From Phoronis australis (lineage: Eukaryota; Phoronida; Phoronidae), in assembly GCA_002633005.1 (NCBI GenBank), contig NMRA01000286.1, positions 486,503 to 550,502 of the forward strand: 64,000 bases of DNA. Direction: 5' to 3'. The position numbers were made by a program, and so were the translations under genes. Under the pieces are notes generated by a model that was not told where the DNA came from, did not search any database, and saw only the letters and a program-made list of their open reading frames with translations. Position 1 is the stretch's first letter; each line of letters begins with the position of its first letter. Positions 12,360-22,929 of this stretch are shown in pieces.

Positions 12360-15300
12360 CTGAAAAGGAAAATTATCAAAGGTGAAACACTAAGCTTGAC
12401 TACGAAAAAACTGCACACGATCTCTATGAATAGTTATGAGCATTGTCTTACACTGACTCAGACGAGAGTTCACGATCTTAAAAAATCCGCGGAAAAATCT
12501 TAAGTGGTAAAGTTATATTTGTTATTTACCAACATAGTACCCGAGTTCAAAATTATCTACACCCATCCACTCAACCCAAACCCACAAACCTCTCAATCCA
12601 CGCACCTGTCCATCTACTCATCCAATCTGCCCATTCACTCACCCACCAATCCGGCCAGCAATCTACCAAACCAACCAATCACCCTTTCTTTTTTCCTTCC
12701 TTCAGTTCGTATTCCCTTCGTTTTATCCTCCCGTCCACCAATCTATCCATCCAACCAACCACGCACCCACGCACCCACCTGCCCACCCATCCATCTTTCT
12801 TTCATCCATTCCGTGCTTCTTTTCAACCTCCTTCACGATTTTTAAAGGGTATTTTTAAGATTTTTCGTGTTTCATGCCTTTTTAAAAGAAATTCCTATAT
12901 ACAACACTGCAGACTGGGGAATTGACAAAAACCTGACTGTGATATACTTTTTAATTACATACTTAGTGTTTGTTTCTTAATTGTTCTTTTTTATTTTTGT
13001 TCACGTGTGTTATCAAATAAAGAAATTGAAAAATCACATTGCGATACACCAGTTTCAACTAATGAAACAATCGCGTCCCAACAAATTCATGTATACCTGC
13101 AGCGAAGTCGAATCGCGTTGATCCGCTCTGCATCTTCCAACGTGTCCACCAGGGGACGGCCGTACGTTTCCGGAACAAGCAAGACTAAACATGCTAGTAG
13201 GAAGAAACTTGAACCAAATACAACGTACGGCAATCTTTTCGATGTCTCGGCCTACAAAAACATGTACTGTGCTCACACATTGGCATAAGAAACGTAACTT
13301 TAATCGAGGTTGGTCGCAATAAATGTGAACACAACCCACCCCGCTGACCTGCACCGGCACTCACGGCCACTGATCCAGCCCGCCCCAGTAGGCGATATGC
13401 ACCAACGTCGCTACTGCCCATGTTAACATCAGTTTTGCTTTCACGTTTCTTTCCTCCTGTACCCACCAATTTAAAAATCGACATCGTAACGCCCTACGAA
13501 TGCCCAACTCGTGGACTCGTGTATTGACCTACGCGTCAACCAATCATATATATATATATGCAAGTGTCACGTATATCGGATGATCGCCTGCTGGTTGGTG
13601 ATATTGGATAGGTGCTTCCTGCTTACTGGCTGCTCTTGGTTCACTTGGCAGGTTCCGCCAGGTCGATCAGCCGGCCAAAGGCATCTGAATTGTTCTCGGC
13701 GACGACTTCCGGCCCCACAGACTAATCAGATGTTTGATCCGGCCGAACGAGCGAAGTAACTCAAGTGCAACCAGTGATAAACTCAACTCCTTGCTACAGT
13801 ATTATGAAGTGATTGTATATCTACAGTTAATACTGGTGCTGCTTAGGATGGCCGCCATCATACCACCTTGCGTTTATATTTTTTACGTTATCCGTAAAAA
13901 TAAATTACCCATAAATCAAGTGATCTTATTAAATACCAAGCCAGTATCTAGTGTTGCTAAACGCGATCCTGGGCTTACCAACAACACAACGAAGGGACAC
14001 AGCATGCTCCCCGCTCTTGCCCACATGGATCCAATACCCAGTCCGGTCGTCCTGATGGGGGTCGGGTACACCTCAGTCGTGTAAACATACATTAAGGCGA
14101 ATAAGACTCCAGAGGTAAGTTGGCCCATAAGCGACAGCACCAAACTGGTAGTCGAAGCACCTTCAGTGAAAACATTAGCCAAATTTGGAGTTTGTAATTT
14201 CTAGTGACAGAAAGTGAAGTACCTCTCTAATAGAATGCGATATCTTTTTCAAGAGTTTCTGTAGTTAATTTTTACAAGGTTCAATTTTTAATTCATTAAG
14301 TTTCACTTAATTACTCAAAGCTTTACTTCATTCACCAATTCGACAAACTTCACTTTACCGCCTAAAGAAAGAGTTAGCTTGCAAAGCTATCGCATTCTAC
14401 TTAGCAATACCACTTCATACTTAAAAATACTCCCTGTCTTATCATTCTGAAGAATGTTCTTGTTTCTCAAAGCCCACATTTGAACGACTAAAAGTGCTAC
14501 AAATCCGTCTTTTGTTTGATTTAGGCCTCTTACAACAGATATAACAGATCTCTCCATGTTCCATACGAACGTGAGACAGATTTCCAGTTCGTAACTCAGC
14601 TTGGCGCTGAAAATAACCTGCTATGATATGTCTACTTGGTGGCCGCAATCTCAAGCACAGAACCGATATTTTTCACAACCGGCTAAGTTGGTTAAGAAGA
14701 AAGCTGAGACCATTTCAATCATTACAAATCGTCTAAATTCGAAGTCAGTTTTCTTGAAGAAAGCTAGCGACAATGGGCAAAGCGCACCTGAAACCTCAAC
14801 AAATTCGGCTTAAAGGTGCAGCTCAATAAATTAAACGTTTTCACTGTTTTTTTTTCTGAAAACATGTAGATCAAATCTTGCTGCTCGCCTTCAGCTATGG
14901 CAATCTAGTACATCACACGGGTCTTACCGTCCGTAGCGATGGCGACAATGGCTGACGACATACCACCCGCTACTGCAAAAGAAATGATAGTGTAGCGACG
15001 TCTCACGTAGGTGGTAAAGAAAATGATTGGAAACCGTCCGATCTGCGGGATGCTCATCAATATGAAATTCACGTAGATATTGCCGAATAAGTTGCCGATA
15101 TTGTAAGCCAGACCATAAGCAATCATGCCAACTGCGAACCAGCCGTACCAGACGATGAAGCTAGTCTTTCGAATGTTTGGCGTACGTACAAGGTCTACTA
15201 TTGAGGGAGACTCGTTCTTCACCTTGAAAGAGAAGCAAAAGTGAAACAGTTTAAACAAGGATTAATATAAAAGTATAGCTTGAACGAAATTTATAGGCTG

Positions 15301-18300
15301 TTGAAGTGGCAAGTTTTTGATTATATAATACAATTGGCGTGGCATGTCGAAAGAGAAGTCCCAAAGACGGTAGTCTTCACTGCTTCGTCGTCTGAAGCAA
15401 GGCTGCTTGATTGCGTGTCGACTTCCGTTGCACAGTAGTACAGTGATAACTGATGATGCTTACATGTAATGGGAATATGCAGTGAAGTAGATTTTCATAG
15501 TTCGTGACGATGTTGACAACGTAAAATTCACGTATCATGAACTTCGTATAGAGGATGATTCAAACGATTCCTGCCTCATCTAAGGGTCTTCTTCAACTAA
15601 TGGATTACACGCATCTTGTTGACCCAGATCTAGAGTAAGGTTATACACATGGGAGTGTTGTCGTCCTTGGTCTCGATTTATGCTGGGCTGCCTGGTGTTG
15701 ATAAAGTACTTATAACTTTTGGAGAAAAACAGTGTTCGTCTCTGGCTAGAACCTGGGCATTGTCCTTGTCTAGAATATGGCCAATTTTGAGGGTGTGATC
15801 ACCAATGCCAGAGTGATCTATGGGATCCCCAGTGTCACTCATTATAGCCGACATCTACACGGGGGACTTTGAGAGACGAGCCACTCATAGAGACGGCCTC
15901 GCACCCTCAGAGCTTTGGCTTAAGTACGTGGGTGACACATTCGTTGTCATACATGATTACCACGTCGACAATTTCGTTGTGCATATCAACAGTATAGATC
16001 GTCACACCCAGTTCATCATGGAGCCTGAGACCGACAATAAGTTACCCATCATTGACCTGAGTGTCAACGATGATGGTTTTACTAAGATCACAGATTATCA
16101 CAAACCCACATATATTGATCAGTACCTCAACTTCAACTCGAATCATCCGATACAACATGGGCAGCCCTTGTTGCTCACTCAACAGCAACAACTGGCCCAT
16201 GCCAACGGACCAGGACTCATAATATAAGACCACCTACCAGCGGTGTCGGGCGTCGTGTCTCAACAACAACGACAACTCCAATATAAGCAGTTAGTAGTCC
16301 GCACTCTCATCAACAGAGCAACACAAAATCGCGATGCCGAAATTGCCTACATACAGAGGGCTCCGTCAGTCAACGACTAAGAGAATTGAACACTTACCCT
16401 CCCAAGCAATAGACGCCAGCGAGAGAAAGACCATTGGAAAAAACGCCACTCTGTGACCATTCCCTACATCAGGAACTGTGCAGAGCGCATTGCACGCACT
16501 TATAGATCTCATTGGGTAGATACCTACTACAAGCCTGTTAACAACATCCGGAAGAACATGGTTCACCCGAAGGACCGCACGCCCAACGACACGAAGCCAT
16601 GTGTGGTATACCAGCTTTCTTGCAAAGAGGATCCCTCCCAGATATACATAGGGTAAACCAAACGCTCTCTGGGTACAAGAATGAAGGAACACTTCAAGTT
16701 GAATAAACCCACTGGCATTGATGATCACATCCTTAACACTGGCCATATTATGGACAGGGACAATGCCCAGGTTCTAGTCGGAGAGGAACACTGGTTTTCT
16801 CGAAAAGTTAAGGATGGAAACGTTCGAAGCATACACAACAAAAAGTTCGTAGTGAGTTTTACCTGCTGAACTGGGAATGTGAACAAGGGTTCATACAAGA
16901 CATCCATTGTTTACGATGTCACAGATTGTACCTGCTCTACAAATTTTCATAGGATTAAGCCTGACGACTTGACGACTATTAGAAAAGATGATATCACAAT
17001 TTCTTAGTGGCATATACAGTGCCAAAATTAGAGCAATTGAGTTGGCCAACTAATTATTGTCATATCTTCATAACAATCCTAGACTACATGATGTAAACAG
17101 AAAGTGCTGCTTTGGGGGATGGACATCGGGCACCAGTTGCTGACGTTTATCGGGCACTGGTGTCAATGATGGGGATGCCGCCGGAAGGTACTGAAACTAC
17201 AGTAATCGCAAGCTGATGGCTGAACACGATAGTTTTTCATGTTTTTTCCGTTTTCACCATGAATGTAATTTCATGTTATTTCACATTGTTTTAGCATTGT
17301 TCTCGACAAGGAAAAAGCGTTGTTTGTTTGCATAAACCTGGCAATGTAAAATCTAACACTGACAGATTTCAGAATTAATGCGAAAAATGCTTTATGAAAA
17401 TTATATTTAAGCTTCTTTCAGGTGGCGTTGTTGGCAACTAATTAATCAATAGATCTAGTTTTACTCACGTGCAAAATTTCGCTTAGCTTTAAGTTCTTAG
17501 GCAGCGATCGACCATTCCGTTTAGCAGCCTTATGCAATGTTTTGAGCGCTTCATCCTCTCTTCCTTTTGTGAGCAGCCATCGCGGAGAAGGATAGACTAT
17601 CCTAGAAAAGCCATTACCATGTGTATACTCAAAAGCTGGTGAATAGAGTGCCTCTAGAAGTCCATCACGATATATGAGTTTGACTAGCGCAGTAAAAGAT
17701 GCATGGTTCATATAATGGATTTGGAAAAACAGATAGGGCATCTAATCAGAACACCGATAGTCTGCTTAAAACGAGTATTCAGAAAGGGTTAATTGGGGAA
17801 ACATATCAATGCAAACTGCTAATATTATAGCCAATCATGTGCAATTACGATGGGCAAACAGAGCTCAATTACAAATCACCTCATTGGAATATAGCTTTCT
17901 CACGGTAAGAAGGCACATCTAGTTTTGACTTTGGAACGGACGATGGGAAGGCAGGCTAGAAATTTGAGAAGCGTTAACAAGTAATTATTGCAAACGACAA
18001 ACCAGACGACGGAAACGCATTCTGTTCAGTTTATGCCGATATGAAGACTGTTTTTTTGGCACTAGTTTCAACATTTGCAATCGAATGCATTCAAATAAAC
18101 GTGGGCGTGTGAATGTTACCACGGACCCAGGCATCTTGGAATGTGTCAAACAGAATCCACATGCCTTCCTATCTGAAATTTGATCTGATGTGTCGTCGAT
18201 ATCCGACCGATCTCGCCTGCTCTCTCCTGATATGTTCAGACGGACTGAGAATGGTAAGCCGATTAGTAGGTAATTGAGTTGCTAACATATTCCATAAAGT

Positions 18301-21300
18301 TTTGAAATATGCCGACGACATACCTGACGGCTCCAATGATTTTTTGAAAGAAACCTTTTAGTTATCTTTCTGAACTGACGTAAAAAGTTTCAGTAATTTA
18401 AAATAAAAAACACAATGAACGCCATAGCCATGAGAAAGAAGTGAATAAAACTGCAGGTACTGGTTGAAAAATGTATTTTATGTTGAGACTATTTACCAAT
18501 AAACGAGAATACCACAGCCTAGAGGCAGGCTTGTGGCGAGCGTAAGATGGCGCCAATCTCTACAGAAGTTTGCAATCACACCTAAGAGAAGAGCCCCAAC
18601 ACCCCACGCGAGAGAAGCAACTGCCTGGAGCTGCATTCGCATATCTGCGGTTGCCCATTCCTGGCCTGAAACAACAACAAGCGACACCAATAGGTAATGT
18701 TTGTTGGACTATTGTATGCACTATGATATAATTGACATGTTTACTTTTTTGTTTCTCATGAATAAAATCTGTGCGTTCCTTGAATTAAAACGTCAAAACG
18801 TCTGTTCTTCAAACACACACCAGGGTTGCAAGACGCTCACAAGAAATGGTAGTGTGGTTAAGTGCTTCTCTTGAAATGCATGGCAATACCTCAGAAAGCG
18901 TGCGTGATCTCGTGTTTTTGCTAGTTTCTTGCGTCTACAGAACGCAACCCTGGTCAAAATAAGGATACGATCCTTACAGAATTGCCCATTAGAGACGGGA
19001 AAGTACAGCACTAAAGTAACTTACTCAATACGTAAGAGCTGTTGATTAAACCGCCGCAAAAGATCCCCACTATGAACCTCAAAATGGTGAACACGGTGTA
19101 ATTTGGTGAGAAATAGACGGTTACGGCAAAGACTGTTTGAATAACGGAGGTCACTAATACTGTCTTACGTCGACCAAACCTGGAAAAGAGAAACGACAAT
19201 CACAGATCTTTCACTAAAATATGAAACATTTTTAAAAGTCTAGTTAGACGCCACTGTGTACGCATACCCATATTCAAGTGTAGACCCTTATTTTATGAGA
19301 AGCATCTTTGGAAACCAAAGAGCATTCGTTACTATTGTTATGTTTTCAGTTCAAATAAAACTGGTGTTAAATAATGATAATAATTTCCGCAAAATAATGC
19401 TCTATATCGCTCATCAACCTTCAAAAGTTGTAGTAAGTTTGAAAATTCCTTGTAGGGTTTGCTAAATCGGCAAGCGTGATTAAAGCTTTCGGGAGACCTT
19501 AAAGTTGCTGAATGTTTGTTTTTGCCATTTTCTTTGGTTTTAGATATCTTGGAATTGGTACTGGACAAGATTTGATCAATTTTCATAAAGTTTTGAATAT
19601 TTTGCACAAACAAGTTAAGGTTACTGACATTAGTTCGCCAATGTTTCAGACATTTACGGGGACACCGATTACTGTTAGCAAGATGGAAGGGACAACTTCC
19701 TGGTGTCTTCCTGACGTTAGAGAATAAAGGGGCACCGTGCTTTGTGTTTTTATCCTGTGCCTGTATCAATTTAAAGCTCGTGATTCGATTCGCTATATTA
19801 CACACCATTTAAATTCGAGATCAGTAGTTTTAATCGACTTCTGTATACACGATCCACTTTGAGCCACATCGTAAAACAAGTCGCACCTCTAACTTAGGAA
19901 AGGAGATTGTATTAGCGCAATAACACGTGACCGAGTCACTTTTTGGACGAATCACCCAAACAGAGGGTATCTTTTCAATTAATTTGAAAGAACGAAAAGA
20001 AGCTGGCTAATCACAAGGAGTCAGTATATACCTAGAGCTTGGTCGCAAGCAACAACCGAACCATACTCTCTTATATGAACAAGCTCGCATTATGCTAAGT
20101 AGTAAACTCTTTCATACCTGTCAGAAAATGGGCTAATGACGAGACATCCGATGAAAAACCCGAAGAAGTAAATAGTCTTGGAAAAGGCATTCATCCATCT
20201 GGATTGGCAAACTATATTCCACTAAAATAAAGATCAAAAATACGCATTTTTATGAACTGCATTTTAATGGAGGTCTGTATGTCTTGCAAGCTATGTGCTG
20301 CTATGTGCTGCAAAATGTAAGCCACACTTTTACAAAGGCGAAGCCACTATTGTGTTCACAGAGGTTTGTCGACCATGCTTATAAATTAAGGGTTCCCCAG
20401 ATTGGACTTATAACATAGATATCATTCTAGGGTTAAAGAGGCCTTTTCCACTGCATTTAAGTTTACGACTTTAGAAAACGGAGTTTAACGCAACACAGTT
20501 CAGCTGAAAATTGGGCCCAAATAATAACACAAGTTAAAGCAGTTGCGGACCTAGGTTTTCAGTAACGGGGTTCAGGATACAAACGAAGCGCAAATCCGAG
20601 GCGCTTAACGCCGAGCGGGGGAGGTCGGAAGGGGAGCTCCTCCCTCCCGTGTAAGAGAGTTTTTGTAGCCAAATAGTGCAATTTCCATGCATCACTACAA
20701 AAAATCGCTAGATGGTTTCCGCGGAAGTTAAGCACACTTTTGAAAAATAATCAAATTAGTTAAATAATATATGGTAAATACAAACAGGGCTGAGAGAATT
20801 ACAAAATGTTTATATTTTAGTGACACTTTTCGACTGACGTAATTCACCCTGTATACTAAATGGGTGAGTGTAAAGGAAATAGGATATTTAATTACCACGT
20901 GACACCGACCTTTTCTCAACATTCTTGAAGAAAGCTGAATTCTTATTCATATTGAACATTTTGCTAAAGGGCGGCCTGTCTTATTTGTTTTTAAAAGTAA
21001 TTAAATTTAACCCATTCTTCAAATAAAAAAATGAGAACGTGAACATATTCGGAGAAATATACAAACCTAAAGGCTTTGCACGTGGTGGGCCTATTCGCTG
21101 TGCCATAAAGATACCATTACGTATTAACTAAAACATTTTCCACCTAATCAATGCATTACACACAAACCTCCGTAACTATGGTGTTTTCAAAATTCGACTT
21201 GTCATATTTCCACTGGCCTGTCACCGATTTGCATGGCATTGTGGGCATCGCTTCTGAGATGACATCATCCACTTTGCTTGTATTTGTGGCATTAACATCA

Positions 21301-21602
21301 AACACCTCGCAGCTACTGTAAACAATTTTACCGCTTTTGATGGTAAAGGGAATTGTGATGTTTTTTATATTTTCGTCAACCAAACAACGGTGCTCCGGCG
21401 TGCCAGCCAAGAAAACCATACCCATGTTTTGAATGGCCACTCCCGAAGCTAAGAAAAGTAGGAATCCGATTTGAATCCGTTGCGTCAGACCCCATTGCCC
21501 GATAAACTTCAGAATACCCTCGAAATTCTCGAATGTTTCCACGCTACTTGTTTTCCTATTATCTTCCGAACCTTGACTGGTTTTAAACTGACAACATCCC
21601 AT
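12275..21602 (-). CDS. SLC22-family organic ion transporter, gene 2, complete nine-exon gene
   Basis: Coding exons on the minus strand: 21602-21168, 20221-20118, 19179-19025, 18665-18497, 17601-17469, 15222-14928, 14160-13979, 13251-13097, 12359-12275. They sum to 1713 nt, 571 codons with the stop, and every junction is in phase with GT/AG borders. About 570 aa is typical for SLC22. Seen: N-terminal helix 1 and a glycosylated extracellular loop (NIT, NAT, NTS), the MFS loop PFSDRFGRRK around residue 180, the YPSPRWLL variant of the family's ESPRWL, a C-terminal VPETYGRPL and acidic LEDAE, and a charged tail ending KLQV. Family knowledge: 12-helix plasma-membrane carriers of organic cations, carnitine or anions; the substrate is not inferable. 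The start MGCC is shared with gene 1. Intron 5 carries an antisense Penelope-like element. Confidence 0.92.
12556..12800. repeat. Pyrimidine/CCA-rich low-complexity tract
   Basis: Irregular runs of CCATC, CCAACC and CCCACC in intron 8 of SLC22 gene 2. The plus-strand reading frame through it is open only because the tract lacks stops. Confidence 0.8.
13097..13251 (-). CDS. SLC22 gene 2 exon 8
   Basis: Acceptor TTTTTGTAG. Encodes LPYVVFGSSFFLLACLVLL (helix 12), VPETYGRPL and LEDAERI. Donor CAG|GTATAC. The overlapping open frames on this strand are shadows. Confidence 0.92.
13979..14160 (-). CDS. SLC22 gene 2 exon 7
   Basis: Encodes helices 9-11, including YVYTTEVYPTPIRTTGLG, a strongly conserved SLC22 segment, ending PFVVLL at TTG|GTAAGC. 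The acceptor TTCACTGAAG has only a modest pyrimidine tract. Confidence 0.92.
14928..15222 (-). CDS. SLC22 gene 2 exon 6
   Basis: Acceptor TCTCTTTCAAG. Encodes the end of the central loop (VDLVRTPNIRK), helix 7 and the GNLFGNIYVNF segment typical of SLC22, then helices 8-9. Donor G|GTAAGA. Confidence 0.92.
15820..16227 (+). pseudogene. Penelope-like reverse transcriptase fragment
   Basis: Covers RT palm motifs from MGSPVS through YVGD to the thumb-side HKPTYIDQYLNFNSNHP; the frame then degenerates. The first catalytic aspartate of YxDD is replaced by glycine. Confidence 0.8.
16453..16870 (+). pseudogene. Penelope-like GIY-YIG endonuclease remnant
   Basis: The linker CAERIARTYRSHWVDTYYK is followed by PCVVYQLSC and QIYIG, then an in-frame TAA where Q of the usual GQTxRSL is expected, then the downstream helix MKEHFKLN. 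Disrupted. Confidence 0.75.
17469..17601 (-). CDS. SLC22 gene 2 exon 5
   Basis: Acceptor GGCTTTTCTAG. Encodes IVYPSPRWLLTKGREDEA and the start of the central cytosolic loop; donor CAC|GTGAGT. The family motif is usually ESPRWL, here YPSPRWL. Confidence 0.9.
18497..18665 (-). CDS. SLC22 gene 2 exon 4
   Basis: Acceptor TTGTTTCAG. Encodes QEWATADMRMQ, then helices 5-6 around ANFCRDWRHL. The CRDWR segment matches the family's conserved RDWR. Confidence 0.9.
19025..19179 (-). CDS. SLC22 gene 2 exon 3
   Basis: Starts FGRRKTVLVTSV, completing the MFS signature, then helices 3-4 (ILRFIVGIFCGGLINSSYVL). Donor A|GTAAGT, phase 1. Confidence 0.92.
20118..20221 (-). CDS. SLC22 gene 2 exon 2
   Basis: Acceptor TTATTTTAG, then WNIVCQSRWMNAF, helix 2 and SPFSDR; donor CAG|GTATGA. 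A second AG 23 nt further in (before ATGG) would break the frame, so the outer acceptor is chosen. Confidence 0.92.
20690..20905. repeat. Fragment of the long inverted-repeat element family
   Basis: Shares GGTTTCCGCGGAA, AAACAGGGCTGA, TTACAAAATGTTTATATTTTAGTGA and the following ~50 bp with the element at 22235-22929 and with 39540-39700. Lies in intron 1 of SLC22 gene 2. Confidence 0.6.
21168..21602 (-). CDS. SLC22 gene 2 exon 1
   Basis: Residues 1-145: cytosolic start, helix 1 and the large extracellular loop. Ends FENTIVTE at the donor GAG|GTTTGT, phase 0. Closely similar to the exon at 4956-5393. Confidence 0.92.
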
Positions 21603-22234
21603 CTTACACATCCAAAGAGATATGGCGACCTTCTTTGCGAGACTTCTCCTTGTCGTCACATTATCAAATGAGTCGCGAACAAGAGATCTACTTAACCCGT
21701 GTTTACGTTCTCGCAGGGACACTTGGTACGTCAAGTAGGGCTATATAACGACTGTAAATTTGCACCTGAAGCACGACAAAATAGTTATAAATGGAATGAC
21801 AAGTTAAAATGATTCAGCAAGTTTGTAGATATAACTTATGGTACTACACTAGCCATTTACGGAAACATTTCTTCAAATTTCTTTTCACTACTGATTTCAA
21901 CCCATGAAACTGAATATTATCAAATTCTTTATGAAATCACTGACATCCACGAAAAAATCCAAACATTTCATATTCTTCGACGGCAGGGTTGTCTTGTAAA
22001 CTGTCATGTGATTTTCATGGCATTATGGGAAAAGGCAATGAACTTTCGAATAGGTGTACAAACTGAGGAAACATTCGACAAGATCAAAAGTTCAAGGTAG
22101 GCAATCTTCTTACCACAAGGTTAGCTCCCTGAGAATTAACATTACTTCCTGTGAGCTGCAGTTCGTTGCCCATAATCCAGAATTCACAGGATTCGATTTT
22201 TGGTCTTGAAAAGTTTTGCTTAAATGTAATCTTC
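21603..22234. other. Upstream of SLC22 gene 2, nothing recognised
   Basis: Presumed 5' UTR and promoter region of gene 2. I cannot place a start site. Confidence 0.4.
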
Positions 22235-22929
22235 CCGCTTCATTTTTACTAAAAAAACCCATGGAATAGATTTTAATGCAAGTTAATTCAGTCTAAGCTT
22301 AAAAGAACGCTCATTCAACACAACTCCAAATACTTTCAAACTTATCTGAAATTATGATTTCTTGATTTGCTTTTCAATTTCCCGTGGTGTACCACCACCT
22401 AAAATGGCCGCCGTAGTGAGTGACAGCGGACTCATGCATAGCGGGTATTTACTAAATTGCCGCCATATGTAACAAGGCTTCCGCGTTTACCCTCCCACTT
22501 TTTAAAAATAAAAATTAGTAGCAAACCAAGACAAAAACAAGCAGGGCTGAAAGTTACGAAATGTTTATATTTTAGTGATATCTGTCGAATGACGAAACTC
22601 CTCATGAGAACTAAATTGGTGAATATAAACATTTCTTAAATTTCAGGTTGAGGTTGCTTTATTTTACTGTAAACTTTTTGAAAAGATTTTTATTTTTATT
22701 TTTTCATTGCTTATGACGGCAGTTGAGTAAGCTCACACAATGCATGAGTCAGCTGTCACTCACTACAGCTGCCATTTTAGGGAGTGGCGCACCACCAAAA
22801 CGAAATTAATTAATTCAGTTAAGATGAAAATATTTGGAGTTGTTTTAAATGAGGATAATTTGGCTTTAGTTTCGGCTGAAGTAACTGGCGTTAAAACGTT
22901 TCTTCAAGTTTTCATCTAAAATGAAGCGG
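22235..22929. mobile_element. Non-autonomous DNA element with ~180-bp terminal inverted repeats
   Basis: The ends CCGCTTCATTTT (22235) and ATGAAGCGG (22929) are reverse complements, and similarity runs inwards on both arms. Shared arm segments are CAACTCCAAATA, CACCACC, CCTAAAATGGC and TAGTGAGTGACAGC..ACTCATGCA. The middle carries the TTTATATTTTAGTGA stretch found in other family members. No protein-coding capacity. Further fragments lie at 20690-20905, 39330-39700 and 62880-63062, so this is a local, repeated family. Confidence 0.75.

Larger units (their letters stand above)
15714..16990 (+). mobile_element. Penelope-like retroelement, 5'-truncated and inactive
   Basis: Lies antisense in intron 5 of SLC22 gene 2. 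Seen at 15820-16227: MGSPVS..IADIY, then LWLKYVGDTFVV (YVGD at 15925-15936, where active elements have YxDD), then NKLPIIDL and HKPTYIDQYLNF, the Penelope-like RT pattern. A second block at about 16453-16870 encodes YIRNCAERI and a GIY-YIG endonuclease remnant: VVYQLSC, IYIG, a TAA stop at 16654-16656, then TKRSLGTRMKEH. The left flank 15714-15816 is an inverted copy of the element's own 3' region (about 16715-16809), as Penelope elements often show. The lost catalytic aspartate, frameshifts and stop make it inactive. Confidence 0.85.

Noticed and set aside
12504-12845. 113-residue frame rich in Pro, Ser and Thr
   Set aside because: It is a translated CCA/CCT-rich low-complexity tract in an SLC22 intron.
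13055-13484. Two other minus-strand frames over SLC22 exon 8
   Set aside because: The third frame gives the SLC22 helix 12 and PET motif with proper splice sites; these are shadows.
13650-13760. Minus-strand PEVVAENNSDAFGRLID frame as a possible SLC22 C-terminus
   Set aside because: Exons 8-9 give a much better match and complete the phase; this frame is probably chance.
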